Shown: positions 16,371-25,138, counted from the first letter of the stretch. The stretch is DNA of 64,000 nucleotides from RECM01 sp047921215 (GCA_047921215.1 JBLRWO010000021.1:1-64000), one strand, 5' to 3'. Numbers and translations: made by a program. The notes: a model not told the origin generated them from the letters alone.

Positions 16371-17279
16371 TCACCAACCAATAAACCGGTCAGCAAGTAT
16401 AAAAATCCAGATCAGCGGCAGATAGAACAGCGAGCTGAACATCAGCTTTTTGGCGGTCACCTTGTTGCGGGTCATCAGGAATTTTAACCCGTACCAGGTA
16501 AAATAGAGTCCGGCGAGGGTGGCACCGGCCAGGTAAATCCAGCCATTAATACCAATTGTGTACAGTAGTGCGCTTACCGGCAGCAATAACAGCAGGCAGG
16601 CGAAAACGACCACGGCCGACACCCAACCGTCGGTGTCGTTTGCCGGAAGCATCCGGAAGCCGGCCTTGGTGTAATCTTCATTGCACAGCCAGGCGATGGA
16701 AACCACGTGGGGAATCTGCCACAGAAACACGATCCCGAACAGGATCCACATGCCGGGATCGGTGATGGTGCCGGTGGCAGCTGCCCATCCGCCCACCGGT
16801 GGGAGGGCGCCGGGTACCGAACCCACAATCACGTTGGCGAAGCTGATGCGCTTGAGCGGGGTGTAGGCCGCCAGGTAGAGAATGGTGGTGATGCCCGAAA
16901 CGAAGCCGGCAACCGGGTTTACCATGAAAACGAGCCAGGCGAAACCCGCCAGGATCAGCGAAGTCGAGAACAGAAGGGCGTGGGCCGGCGAAATACGCTC
17001 CATGGGCAGCGGACGATTGCTGGTGCGGATCATCAGCTTGTCGAGGTCGCGCTCGATGTACTGATTGTGGGCCGCGGTGCCGCCTGCGATCAGAAGAGTG
17101 CCCAGTACGGCGTGAAAAAGGGTGATGTAACTGATGGTGCCGGCCGAACCAAGGAAAAAACCGATCGCCATGCTGGCCAGGACGAGCATGGTGATGCCGG
17201 GCTTGGTAAGCTCAACGTAATCGGCCAGCGTGGGCGCTGCGAACGTTCTGCTGACTGTTTTTTCGGAAGTTACTTTCAT
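16371..17279 (-). CDS. ctaB: protoheme IX farnesyltransferase
   Basis: Transfers a farnesyl group from farnesyl diphosphate to heme B to give heme O, the first step to heme A for cytochrome oxidase, in the inner membrane. Read from the ATG at 17279 (MKVTSEKTVSRTFAAPTLAD), giving 302 residues, the normal length; the longer frame to 17399 adds an unlikely leader. The UbiA-type signatures are present: 'ELTKPGITMLVL', the first Asp-rich motif 'NQYIERDLDKLMIRTSNRPLP' (shown in part, about 80-100) and 'YTPLKRISFANVIVGSVPGALPPVGGW'. Around nine helices follow. Heme A synthase lies divergently about 0.9 kb away, separated by a toxin-antitoxin pair. Confidence 0.96.
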   Translation of the reverse strand: MKVTSEKTVSRTFAAPTLADYVELTKPGITMLVLASMAIGFFLGSAGTISYITLFHAVLGTLLIAGGTAAHNQYIERDLDKLMIRTSNRPLPMERISPAHALLFSTSLILAGFAWLVFMVNPVAGFVSGITTILYLAAYTPLKRISFANVIVGSVPGALPPVGGWAAATGTITDPGMWILFGIVFLWQIPHVVSIAWLCNEDYTKAGFRMLPANDTDGWVSAVVVFACLLLLLPVSALLYTIGINGWIYLAGATLAGLYFTWYGLKFLMTRNKVTAKKLMFSSLFYLPLIWIFILADRFIGW

Positions 17280-17502
17280 TGACGGGAATAAGGTCGAAAC
17301 TGACCGGAATCCGCTGGAGGTGCGGCCGGGTTTTGAATCCGGTAAAGGTAAGAAATAATTGTGAACGCTACATGAAAAAATAGCCTGAACATGAACCATG
17401 AACGCAATTCCAACCCCTGGAGTTTCTTATATTCCCCCGAAATGCCGGGCACGGTCTGAGCACTTTATTTATTCTTGTCCGCAGTTTGATTATTTTGCCA
17501 AT

Positions 17503-17724
17503 ATGGATACCGGAAAATCAAATAAAATAATAATCAGGAACAAGGATATTTTGGGCGGAACCCCCCTTTTTAAGGGCACCAGAGTACCGGTTAGCACCCT
17601 TTGGGATTATCTGAAAGCCGGTGATACAGTTCAGGATTTTCTTGATGACTTCCCCTCTGTGAAAAAGGATCAGGTTATTCTGCTTTTAGAACGTGCTGAG
17701 CATAGAGTTCTGAATGTACAATGA
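17503..17724 (+). CDS. DUF433 antitoxin
   Basis: A 73-residue protein of the DUF433 family, small winged-helix DNA-binding proteins that act as antitoxins. The start is taken at the ATG at 17503 because the domain begins there ('IIIRNKDILGGTPLFKGTRVPV', in part), followed by 'LWDYLKAGDTVQDFLDDFPSV' and 'QVILLLERAE'. An upstream in-frame ATG at 17398 adds residues unlike the family. Its last four bases, ATGA, are the start of the toxin gene, so the pair is translationally coupled. Confidence 0.9.
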   Translation: MDTGKSNKIIIRNKDILGGTPLFKGTRVPVSTLWDYLKAGDTVQDFLDDFPSVKKDQVILLLERAEHRVLNVQ

Positions 17725-18071
17725 TTCGCACCCTGCTTGATGAGTGTTTGCCTGTTAAACTCGAGTTCAGATTTGAGGATTTCAGTGCCGAATTCAAGGT
17801 TTCGACGGTCACTTCACAGAAATGGGCCGGTATCAAAAACGGTAAGTTGCTAAACCTGGCTCAACAACATTTTGATGTGTTTGTGACCAGCGACCGGCAC
17901 ATTCGTTTTCAACAAATGATTTCAAAATATTCTATAATTGTTGTTGTTTTGAAAACGAAATCAAATCGTTACAATGATTTACTTAAGTTTATCGATCGTG
18001 CCGGAGAGATAATGAAATCAGCACATCCGGGTAAATATTATGAGATATCAACACCATCAGGAAGAAGTTGA
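17721..18071 (+). CDS. DUF5615 PIN-like toxin
   Basis: A 116-residue PIN-like ribonuclease, usual partner of DUF433 antitoxins. The opening 'RTLLDECLPVKL' carries the acidic Asp/Glu of the active site, and 'DVFVTSDRHIRFQQ' the second acidic position ('vTsDr.f..q'). 'SIIVVVLKTKSNRYNDLL' forms the following strand and helix. Toxicity should come from RNA cleavage. It overlaps the antitoxin by four bases. The pair sits in the gap between ctaB and ctaA and may have been acquired there. Confidence 0.88.
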   Translation: MIRTLLDECLPVKLEFRFEDFSAEFKVSTVTSQKWAGIKNGKLLNLAQQHFDVFVTSDRHIRFQQMISKYSIIVVVLKTKSNRYNDLLKFIDRAGEIMKSAHPGKYYEISTPSGRS

Positions 18072-18220
18072 TCGCGGTCGTTGGCTTGCAAAAAATGTAA
18101 CTTTCATTTCAGTACACACCATATTTACCCCAGACCTAAGTTCGTGCTTTATGATTAATTTTACTGAATATCTACCGATTAATTTTTAGAAATCCGATCA
18201 TCGACATTATTTAACATCCC

Positions 18221-19138
18221 ATGCAACTCAACGCTTTCCAGAAAACCGCGCTGGCCACCGTGGCCGCCACCATCTTCCTCATCTTTGTGGGCGGACTTGT
18301 TCGCGCCGCCGGCGCCGGTCTCGGCTGCCCCGACTGGCCTCAGTGCTTCGGCCTGTGGATACCGCCAACCTCCCCCGAAGGCCTGCCATCCGGCTTCGAC
18401 GCCAGCCAGTTCAATGTGTTCAAAACGTGGACCGAGTACATCAACCGGCTCATCGGCGTGCTGGTGGGACTGCTCATCACGGCAACCTTCCTGCAGTCGC
18501 TGCGCTACCGCAAAAGCCGTCCGGAGGTGCTCATCGCCTCTTTCGCCGCCTTCGTACTGGTGCTCTTCCAGGGCTGGCTCGGAGGTATGGTGGTGCGCAG
18601 CGGACTATCCACCGGCATCATCACCATTCACATGGTTACGGCCATGATCATCCTCATCACCCTCATCTATGCGGTGTACCGGGCCATGAGCGACCATTTC
18701 CGTATCGAACTCGATCCCGGCACGCGGAAAAAGCTGCTGTGGGTCACCGGCATTTTACTTTTGATCACCCTGGTACAGGTCGGCATCGGTACGCAGGTGC
18801 GTGAGGCCATCGATGTGATCAGCCGGTCGGGGATGTATCCGGACAGGGCCGTCTGGCTGGATGAGGCCGGGCTCGTCGACGAAATCCACCGCAGCAGCTC
18901 CTGGCTGGTGATGTTCGCCTCGGGCTACCTGTTCTGGATGGTGCGCCGCCGCACAAAATCAATTCTGCTGGGCAAAGTGTCGGCCCTCATTGTCGCGTTC
19001 GTACTCATGCAGGTGGTGATCGGTGTAGTGCTGGCGTATGCGGGCATGCCACCGGCCTTCCAGGTGCTGCATCTCGGATTTTCCAGCTTCCTCATCTGCA
19101 GCCAGTTTGTTTTCCTGATAATGGTGAAAGACAGCTGA
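18221..19138 (+). CDS. ctaA: heme A synthase (COX15/CtaA family)
   Basis: Oxidises the C8 methyl of heme O to the formyl group of heme A. The protein has 305 residues and eight predicted helices. Visible features are 'GGLVRAAGAGLGCPDWPQCFG' with its Cys pair, 'TEYINRLIG' in place of the more usual EYxHR heme-ligand motif, 'TIHMVTAM' with the His of the second helix, 'VDEIHRSSSW' and 'VLHLGFSSF' in the C-terminal half. The Asn in place of the first His is, as I recall, common in Bacteroidota and not evidence of loss of function. Works with ctaB on the other side of the toxin-antitoxin pair. Confidence 0.93.
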   Translation: MQLNAFQKTALATVAATIFLIFVGGLVRAAGAGLGCPDWPQCFGLWIPPTSPEGLPSGFDASQFNVFKTWTEYINRLIGVLVGLLITATFLQSLRYRKSRPEVLIASFAAFVLVLFQGWLGGMVVRSGLSTGIITIHMVTAMIILITLIYAVYRAMSDHFRIELDPGTRKKLLWVTGILLLITLVQVGIGTQVREAIDVISRSGMYPDRAVWLDEAGLVDEIHRSSSWLVMFASGYLFWMVRRRTKSILLGKVSALIVAFVLMQVVIGVVLAYAGMPPAFQVLHLGFSSFLICSQFVFLIMVKDS

Positions 19139-19200
19139 GCGGTAGCCTGCCGGAATACGTTCCGGATTTAACACTCAATGTTTCTGCCTCCAGGAAACCG

Positions 19201-20364
19201 TTATAATCCCTCCAGCCTCCTGCAGGCTTCGTCGAGCTCATCCTCTTTCTTGGCAAAACAGAAACGCAGCAGATAGCGCCCGTCGGCGGGATCGCTGTAG
19301 AAGGAGCTGCCGGGAATCGATCCAATGCCGATCCGGTCGATCAGCGTGAAACAGGCCTCGCGGTCGTCGCTGAATCCGGGCCGGCCGGCAAGCGGCCGGA
19401 AGCCGGCAAAGACGTAGTATGCCCCCTCGGGCCATGGCACCTCGAAGCCCGCCTTTTCCAGCGCCCGGCACATAAGGGTTCGTTTTGTGTCGTAGTCGCG
19501 GAGCAGATCGGCGTAATAACCGGGACCGTCGGCAAACCCTTCGGCGAGCCCGTACTGCAGCGGACTTGGGGCACAGATGTAGAACAGATCACCCAGCAGG
19601 CCCATTTTTTCGATCACATCCTCCGGACCGGTGGCATAGCCCAGCCTCCATCCGGTCATGTTGAAGGTTTTCGAGAAGCTGCTCAGCGTGATTGTGCGCT
19701 CGAAAGCTCCTTCCAGCGAGGCGAGGGAAACGTGGCTGTGGTCATCGTAGGTCATGTATTCGTACACCTCATCAGTGATCGCGTACAGATCGTGACGCAT
19801 CATCAGCTGCAGCAGCTGCTCCAACTCCGGTCGGCTCCACACCTTTCCGCAGGGGTTGTTGGGCGTGGTGAGGATGAATGCCCTGGTTTTCGGGGTGATG
19901 AGGGCTTCGAGCCGGTCGAAATCGACCTCCCAGCCCGGCGGATGCAGTGGAAGCGCCCGCTGTTTTACACCCCTCAGATCAAGCAGCCGGCTGTGATATC
20001 CGTAAAAGGGTTCGAACTGGATCACCTCGTCGCCGGGATCGAGCAGGGCAAACATGGAGGTCACAAACCCGCCGGTCGATCCGGCCGTCACCATAATGTT
20101 TTCCGGCCCTTTAATGGGGATGTGGTTAAACCTGTGCGCCTTCTCCAAAATGCGTTCTTTCAGCACGGGCACGCCGTCGTATGGCGTATAGATGGATTTA
20201 TCCTGATCGATGGCCCTTTTTGCACCATTTTTGATGGCCTCGGGCGTGGGCATATCGCAGATGCCCTGGCCGAGGTTGATGCCGTTAACGGCGTTTACAC
20301 GCGCGGTGACTGCACGGATCTCACTTTGAACAAGGCCGCCTGTCAGTGATGAGAGTGGTTTCAT
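19201..20364 (-). CDS. class I/II pyridoxal-phosphate aminotransferase
   Basis: A 387-residue fold-type I aminotransferase. Motifs are 'GINLGQGICDMPTPEAIKNG', 'YDGVPVLKERI', 'TAGSTGGFVTSMFALLDPGD', 'LTTPNNPCGKVW', 'DEVYEYMTYD' (Asp and Tyr contacting the pyridine) and 'SSFSKTFNMTGWRLGYATGP' with the Schiff-base Lys. The C-terminal Arg of 'RYLLRFCFAKKEDEL' binds the substrate carboxylate. It belongs to the branch including kynurenine/glutamine and methionine transaminases (KAT/YbdL-like), but the amino-acid substrate cannot be told from sequence. No operon partner is apparent; the coding region overlaps nothing else credible. Confidence 0.9.
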   Translation of the reverse strand: MKPLSSLTGGLVQSEIRAVTARVNAVNGINLGQGICDMPTPEAIKNGAKRAIDQDKSIYTPYDGVPVLKERILEKAHRFNHIPIKGPENIMVTAGSTGGFVTSMFALLDPGDEVIQFEPFYGYHSRLLDLRGVKQRALPLHPPGWEVDFDRLEALITPKTRAFILTTPNNPCGKVWSRPELEQLLQLMMRHDLYAITDEVYEYMTYDDHSHVSLASLEGAFERTITLSSFSKTFNMTGWRLGYATGPEDVIEKMGLLGDLFYICAPSPLQYGLAEGFADGPGYYADLLRDYDTKRTLMCRALEKAGFEVPWPEGAYYVFAGFRPLAGRPGFSDDREACFTLIDRIGIGSIPGSSFYSDPADGRYLLRFCFAKKEDELDEACRRLEGL

Positions 20365-20404
20365 AGGGATTCTGATCAGTGATATTTAACTTTTTGTTAT
20401 TTCT

Positions 20405-20506
20405 ATGGATTACTTAAAAAGCATAAGCGAAGCGATTTCCAGTTTTGGGATGTTCCTGCATCACATGTTATGTTCCGTGAGTAAAAAACCTGAATTGAGA
20501 TATTAA
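20405..20506 (+). CDS. possible 33-residue peptide
   Basis: A small frame beginning MDYLKSISEAISSFGMF and ending KKPELRY. Its stop is one base before the ATG of the next tiny frame. No family is recognised and no ribosome site is clear, so it may be chance. Confidence 0.2.
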   Translation: MDYLKSISEAISSFGMFLHHMLCSVSKKPELRY

Positions 20507-20507
20507 T

Positions 20508-20600
20508 ATGCCTGAAAAAGGGGATTATGTAATATATCACAAAGATGGGTCGGTCTGGACAATGGGTCAGATAATTGGAGATGAACCAACAGTGCCATGA
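20508..20600 (+). pseudogene. 30-residue remnant resembling a YwqK/MORN-like antitoxin repeat
   Basis: The frame reads MPEKGDYVIYHKDGSVWTMG then QIIGDEP and stops. 'GDYVIYHKDGSVWxxGQIIxDE' resembles one unit of YwqK-type (MORN-like) repeat proteins, which normally continue with 'WxWFRKDGT..SGYF'. That continuation is missing, so this is probably a stub of a longer gene. Confidence 0.35.
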
Positions 20601-20808
20601 TGGTGCCTGGAAAATTAATTCAGACAGTTCCGCCTGACGAGAGCAGTGACTAACCAAGACACCACAGACCCCGGTCGACTTTAATAGCAGTAAAATATTA
20701 TTAGCTTGTAGATATTATAATATCATACTAATATATGTTATGTATGGGAGTATGAAATTGATGTATTTATATATGTAATGTAATCAAATATTTAAAGTGA
20801 GCACAAGT

Positions 20809-21369
20809 ATGAAATATATCACTATCCACATTTTGATTTTGATTGTCATACTTATTCAGGGTTGTGATAATAGTTTGGGCCCTTCATCACCAAAAACTTC
20901 TGGTGAGACCACATTAACTACCCAAACAGATGGCTACAAATTTATAGGGTTCTCCTTTTCTCAGGGAGGTAATATTGTTGCCCCAAATGCAAAAAAAACC
21001 ATTCCCGATATCAGAGTACATGTTCAAACAGATCCGACCGGGGAAATTCAGGGTATCTTATTAAGCTCTGGTACTCAACTATTTTACCCGGCTTTTCATC
21101 CACTTAAAGAATTTGATGATACGGATGCGGCTGAGGAATACTTTAACAATGTGAATGAAGCGCCGGACATTTATGCGGATCTGGCTTTTTCTGTTGAAGT
21201 AAATCAAGTATGGGCTGTAAAAACGAATGATGACAAGTATGGAATTATTTTAATTTTGCATACAGATGCATATGAGTATACAGATGACTCAAATCCGGCA
21301 TATCCTGCTCTGTTTGGTGAAGTCAGGTTTAAATGGAAATATCAGCCGGATGGTTCAAAAAAATTCTAA
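20809..21369 (+). CDS. AT-rich lipoprotein of unknown function
   Basis: A 186-residue protein starting at the ATG at 20809 (MKYITIHILILIVILIQGC), a clean lipoprotein leader with lipobox LIQGC; an upstream GTG at 20797 is in frame but less likely. The mature part is acidic, with 'SGETTLTTQTDGYKFIGFSFSQGG' (in part) and later 'VEVNQVWAVKTNDDKYGIILILHTD'. I recognise no domain. Codon use is A/T-rich, like the flank from 20680, and differs from the GC-richer neighbours, which suggests recent acquisition. Confidence 0.7.
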   Translation: MKYITIHILILIVILIQGCDNSLGPSSPKTSGETTLTTQTDGYKFIGFSFSQGGNIVAPNAKKTIPDIRVHVQTDPTGEIQGILLSSGTQLFYPAFHPLKEFDDTDAAEEYFNNVNEAPDIYADLAFSVEVNQVWAVKTNDDKYGIILILHTDAYEYTDDSNPAYPALFGEVRFKWKYQPDGSKKF

Positions 21370-21402
21370 AAACATACATTTGCCACTCACCAATCTGAAT
21401 TC

Positions 21403-22128
21403 ATGTCCGGTTCGTTCACACGAAAAGTTATCCTGGCCGGTAAGATCATCATCGGCGGTATCTGTTTTTACGCGGGTGTTATTCTGGGTAGCGTCATTGC
21501 TACGGCACTGGGCATTGACAGTCCGCCCCTGCCTCCGGGTGTGGATGATAACGTGCTCGGAACCTACCTGATCTTCAGCTCCTTTTTTGTAGCCATCGTC
21601 CTTGCACTGCTGTCGACGCATCTGCATGCGGGGTATCTGGTCCGGTGGGGCATTCTCGCGCTCCTTGCCTGGATAACGCTCGGTATCAATACCGCCCTTG
21701 AAGCCACTGTGTTTACGCCCGCAATGGCATCTCTCGGGTTTGTGATGGTCACCTATGGTGTGGCCGGGCTGGCCGGTGCAGCCCCTTATCATCGGCTTTT
21801 ATGAAGAACAGCTTGCCGGACTCCGCCTTCCCGGATGGGGAGAACTGATCCCGGTACAGCTTCTGAGGAGCGTCCTGTTCCTGATCGCCTGCCTGCCGGT
21901 TCTGATGGTCTGGCACGGTTCGACGCGCAGCCTGTGGCTCCGGCTGGGAGCAAGCCTCTTCATCCTCATGAGCGGGGTCTTCATGTTTCAGTCGTACTGG
22001 CTGCCGGCCGAGATGAGGGTTTTTCACTCTCTTAGATACTGGCCGATTCGGTTGCCTACGCCGGCGTGCTGGTGCTGTTGTTTACCAGACCATCAACAGG
22101 TACATCCCACGGCAACAATAGCCATTAG
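21403..22128 (+). pseudogene. integral membrane protein gene broken by frameshifts
   Basis: The first frame (21403-21804) codes for four hydrophobic helices ('IIIGGICFYAGVILGSVIATA', 'FFVAIVLALLSTHLHAGYLV', 'FVMVTYGVAGLAGAA' and others, in part) and ends abruptly. The next frame continues with 'LIIGFYEEQLAGLRLPGWGE', 'LLRSVLFLIACLPVLMVWHG' and 'GASLFILMSGVFMFQSYWLP', and a third frame after about 22040 reads 'ILADSVAYAGVLVLLFTRPS' up to a stop at 22126. Two shifts, near 21785 and 22040, would restore one protein of about 240 residues. It may be a decayed gene or, less likely, carry sequencing errors. Family not recognised. Confidence 0.65.
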
Positions 22129-22216
22129 AGCGTTCTTTCACATCCCGGTCTTACTAATTGGTCTGAAATCTCCCTATTTTTCAGATTGAACGAAATTCAG
22201 GATCAGGATCACCGAT

Positions 22217-23542
22217 ATGGCAATCGACGCACAGTTTCAGGAAAAACATATAAGCCCCGATGCAGCAGGCAACGACACCGAAATCATGGCACCGGCCGGC
22301 GATTGGGAGTCGCTGGCCGCCGCTTTCCAGGCCGGCTCCGATTCCGTCTATTTCGGCATCGAACAGCTGAATATGCGCGCACGTGCATCCAACAATTTCA
22401 CGATGGACGATCTGCCGGAAATCGCATCGCTGGCAAAGGAGAAGGGCGTGCGCACCTACCTGACCCTGAACACGGTCCTGTACGATCACGATCTGCCCCT
22501 GATGAAACGGATCATCGATAAAGTGAAGGAAACGGGTATTACCGCCATCATCGCGGCCGATCAGGCGGCCATATCCTATGCGTTCAGAACCGGGGTGGAG
22601 GTACACATCTCCACGCAGGCTAATATCTCCAACATCGAAATGGTTGAGTTCTACAGCCACTTTGCCGATGTGATGGTGCTGGCACGGGAACTGAGCCTGG
22701 GCCAGGTGGCCGGTATCGTGCAGGGCATTCAGCAGCGAGAGATAACCGGTCCCTCCGGTCGGCTGGTACAAATCGAAGTGTTTGCCCACGGAGCCCTCTG
22801 CATGGCGGTATCCGGCAAGTGCTACCTCAGCCTGCATACCTACAACTCGTCGGCCAACCGCGGGGCCTGCAAACAGAACTGCCGACATGCCTACACCGTG
22901 ACTAACGAGAAGGGCATCGAGCTTGAGATCGACAACAAGTACATTATGTCGCCGAAAGACCTGTGCACCATCGATTTTCTGGACCACATACTTGCCGCGG
23001 GTGTGACGGTACTGAAGCTTGAGGGACGGGGACGCTCACCCGAATATGTGAAAACCGTCACCCGCTGCTACAAGGAGGCGTCCCTGGCCGTGGAAGACGG
23101 AACCTATACACCGGAGAGGGTTGCCGTATGGAAAAACGATCTGGAAAAAGTATACAACCGGGGTTTCTGGGATGGTTACTATCTGGGCCGCAAACTCGGG
23201 GAATGGAGTCTGGTGCACGGCTCGGCCGCCACAAAAGCAAAAACCTTCGCGGGCACCGTGCTGCATTACTACCCCAAAGCAAAGGTGGCCCATATCCGGA
23301 TAAAGGCAGGGCAGGTTTCTGTGAATGATACCATCCTCTTCATCGGGAAAAAGACCGGGGTGGCGGAACACCTGATTACCTCACTCTGGGTGGATGAACA
23401 ACCCGCCGGGCTCGCAAGCAAGGGCATGGAGTGCACGATCCCGATTGAAACACCGGTTCAGGAGGGTGACAAAGTCTACATCTGGGGAGACCGCCCGCAA
23501 GGGGGGGGACACTATTCTGGAGGTGACAACAAAGGGTGTTAG
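22217..23542 (+). CDS. peptidase U32 family protein, TrhP-like tRNA hydroxylation enzyme
   Basis: A 441-residue U32 protein. The family signature lies at about 195-225: 'IEVFAHGALCMAVSGKCYLS' followed by 'NRGACKQNCRH', giving the four Cys that bind an Fe-S cluster. Upstream, 'IMAPAGDWESLAAAFQAGSD' and 'VYFGIEQLNMRARASNNF' start the TIM-barrel. This branch (TrhP/YegQ) hydroxylates U34 of tRNA using prephenate; other U32 members act on rRNA. The C-terminal beta domain ends oddly: after 'YIWGDRP' a run of eight G is followed by 'QGGGHYSGGDNKGC' and stop, whereas one G fewer would give 'GGDTILEVTTKGVSTLLNN'. A slip in the run may therefore have changed the last residues. Confidence 0.88.
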   Translation: MAIDAQFQEKHISPDAAGNDTEIMAPAGDWESLAAAFQAGSDSVYFGIEQLNMRARASNNFTMDDLPEIASLAKEKGVRTYLTLNTVLYDHDLPLMKRIIDKVKETGITAIIAADQAAISYAFRTGVEVHISTQANISNIEMVEFYSHFADVMVLARELSLGQVAGIVQGIQQREITGPSGRLVQIEVFAHGALCMAVSGKCYLSLHTYNSSANRGACKQNCRHAYTVTNEKGIELEIDNKYIMSPKDLCTIDFLDHILAAGVTVLKLEGRGRSPEYVKTVTRCYKEASLAVEDGTYTPERVAVWKNDLEKVYNRGFWDGYYLGRKLGEWSLVHGSAATKAKTFAGTVLHYYPKAKVAHIRIKAGQVSVNDTILFIGKKTGVAEHLITSLWVDEQPAGLASKGMECTIPIETPVQEGDKVYIWGDRPQGGGHYSGGDNKGC

Positions 23543-23605
23543 CACGCTTTTGAACAACAGAACAACAGAAGAACAGAACATGTAGAACCGCGAAGTGATA
23601 CTTCG

Positions 23606-23672
23606 TCACCATGAGTGCAGGCCGCATGCTGAAGTAGAAGGCCGAAGTGGAGTGCAGTCGAACCACGAACCA
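23606..23672. repeat. repeat family B
   Basis: GTCACCATGAGTGCAGGCCG..GAAGTGGAGTGCAGTCGAACCACGAACC resembles the units at 16216-16332 and 58257. A small hairpin CGAAGTGATACTTCG precedes it at 23591-23605. Confidence 0.65.
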
Positions 23673-23703
23673 TCTTTGTACGGGCTTTTTTTTTGAATTT
23701 TTT

Positions 23704-23730
23704 GGGGGTAGGGGACACTGGGTGTGTCCT
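23704..23730 (+). promoter_or_regulatory. putative ECF-sigma promoter (copy 1)
   Basis: GGGGGTA (23704-23710), 14 bases, TGTCCT (23725-23730), 47 bases ahead of the start at 23778. The same two boxes with the identical 14-base spacing occur at 25728 and 27284. The boxes are read as -35 and -10 elements for the ECF sigma factor encoded at 25139. Confidence 0.7.
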
Positions 23731-23777
23731 GATTCAAAGGAGTACATCCTTGTTATTAACCACAAAATCACATAATT

Positions 23778-24692
23778 ATGAAAAAGCTCTACCAAATCGC
23801 AGTAATAACCAGTTTGAGCATTGTATTGACGGGTACAGCAATTGGCCAGAATCTGCTGACAGGCGGGAATATGGAGTCTGAAGATCACTGGAATGTATCC
23901 CATATCAATTCGGATGTTGATACCGAATACGAGTTCGGATATACCGTTGACACTCCCAAACATGGGGCCGGTGGAAATCTGATGGTTACCGCAACCGTAA
24001 CTGGAAATCCCGGCAATCAGCTCGGGAATATTGTTTTTTATCAGGAAGTGACTCTTACAGGTGGTGAAACTTATTTTTTTGACGCAGCCTTCAAGGATGT
24101 CGAAGGCGTACATCAGTTTTGGGCTGAAGTCAGCATCAGGGATCAAGCACCCGAAGTTGGTGAGGACTGGGGACAGCATTTCTCCGGTTTTAATACCTGG
24201 GGTGGGTGCGGCAACGGCGTCGACGGTACGTTTTTGAATGATGGTTGTGAAGGAGAGGGCGACAACCGGATTACTATCGAAGGGGAGGGCGAGCTTACTC
24301 TCTATTTCGGTATAAAAGTGGGCCTGGGCAGCTGGGGTGCCAATGAAATTAATTCCTACAAGGTATTGATTGATGAAGTAAGCCTGGTTCAGGTAAGCGG
24401 AACATCTGTAAGTCACCCCGAAAATCCTGTGGCATTCGAGCTGGGGCAAAATTATCCCAATCCATTCAACCCGTCGACAACAATCCGTTTTTCACTTCCG
24501 GAAACCTCTCACGTTACCCTGGAAGTTTTCACTGTTAACGGACAAAAAGTGGCAGAGGTATTGAATGAGACACGATCCGCAGGATTGCAAAGCGTTACAT
24601 TTGACGCTGCTGATCTGTCGAGCGGTCTTTACATCTATCGGTTAGTTAGCGGCAGTTTTGTACAGACACGCAAAATGCAGTTGATCAAGTAA
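23778..24692 (+). CDS. T9SS-exported protein with carbohydrate-binding-like jelly-roll domain
   Basis: A 304-residue protein with signal peptide ending 'VLTGTAIGQ', a domain of about 190 residues and a T9SS tail ('LGQNYPNPFNPSTTIRFSLP', 'RLVSGSFVQTRKMQLIK'). The middle part, 'NLLTGGNMESEDHWNVSHIN' and later 'FYQEVTLTGGETYFFDAAFK' and 'INSYKVLIDEVSLVQV', has the beta-sandwich pattern of CBM4/9-like modules ('NGgFE....W', 'Y.ltF..k', 'v.iDdVsl'). It also has a Cys pair ('GGCGNGVDGTFLNDGCEGEG'). It is preceded by an ECF-type promoter identical in layout to those of the downstream PUL, so it is probably a glycan-binding member of that regulon. A strong terminator follows. Confidence 0.8.
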   Translation: MKKLYQIAVITSLSIVLTGTAIGQNLLTGGNMESEDHWNVSHINSDVDTEYEFGYTVDTPKHGAGGNLMVTATVTGNPGNQLGNIVFYQEVTLTGGETYFFDAAFKDVEGVHQFWAEVSIRDQAPEVGEDWGQHFSGFNTWGGCGNGVDGTFLNDGCEGEGDNRITIEGEGELTLYFGIKVGLGSWGANEINSYKVLIDEVSLVQVSGTSVSHPENPVAFELGQNYPNPFNPSTTIRFSLPETSHVTLEVFTVNGQKVAEVLNETRSAGLQSVTFDAADLSSGLYIYRLVSGSFVQTRKMQLIK

Positions 24693-25138
24693 ACAGAATA
24701 ATAATCCGGTGAATAATCCGATGCCGGATTCATTCTGTTTGAATAAAGTTGAATAAGGAGGACGGCTTTTACTAAATGGGAGACATTTAGTTATTAGCCG
24801 TCCTTCTATTGTTTTGTGATAGTGTTGTGATGTTATATTAAGTTTAAGGTCCCGGGTATATGAAATTAAGTAGCGCCACATGAATCAAATTGTATTGTTC
24901 GGAATTGAAAATAACTGTAATATTAATATGTTCTTTCTGCCCGATGGTACGTACAGCCCGGGGTAGATTTTACAGTATTTAAATATGTCTTAAATTAAAA
25001 AAATCCGGACGGGCTCTCCGGTTGGTCGGCCTCAGGGAAAGGACTGTATTGCCCCCCCCTGATATGTGGCTTGCTCTTTAAGACTGAAACAGTGAGCAGT
25101 TTTAAGGCATATCGTGCAAGATTAAAATGTAACGCTAT
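24693..25138. other. intergenic region ahead of the ECF sigma gene
   Basis: Holds the long terminator at 24759-24804 and the leader of the sigma gene. No GGGGGTA/TGTCYT promoter is visible ahead of the sigma gene, so it is probably read from a housekeeping promoter that I cannot place with confidence. Confidence 0.55.
24759..24804 (+). terminator. long hairpin terminator
   Basis: Two stacked stems, AGGACGGCT/AGCCGTCCT (9 bp) and ACTAAATG/CATTTAGT (8 bp), followed by T-rich sequence. It ends transcription of the T9SS gene, 66 bases after its stop. Confidence 0.85.

Larger units (their letters stand above)
20365..20808. other. AT-rich intergenic stretch with two tiny tandem ORFs
   Basis: Apart from two very small frames (20405-20506 and 20508-20600), the stretch is non-coding. 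From about 20680 to 20800 it is strongly AT-rich (tatattataatatc-like), unlike the surrounding genes, and leads into an AT-rich lipoprotein gene. Confidence 0.55.
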
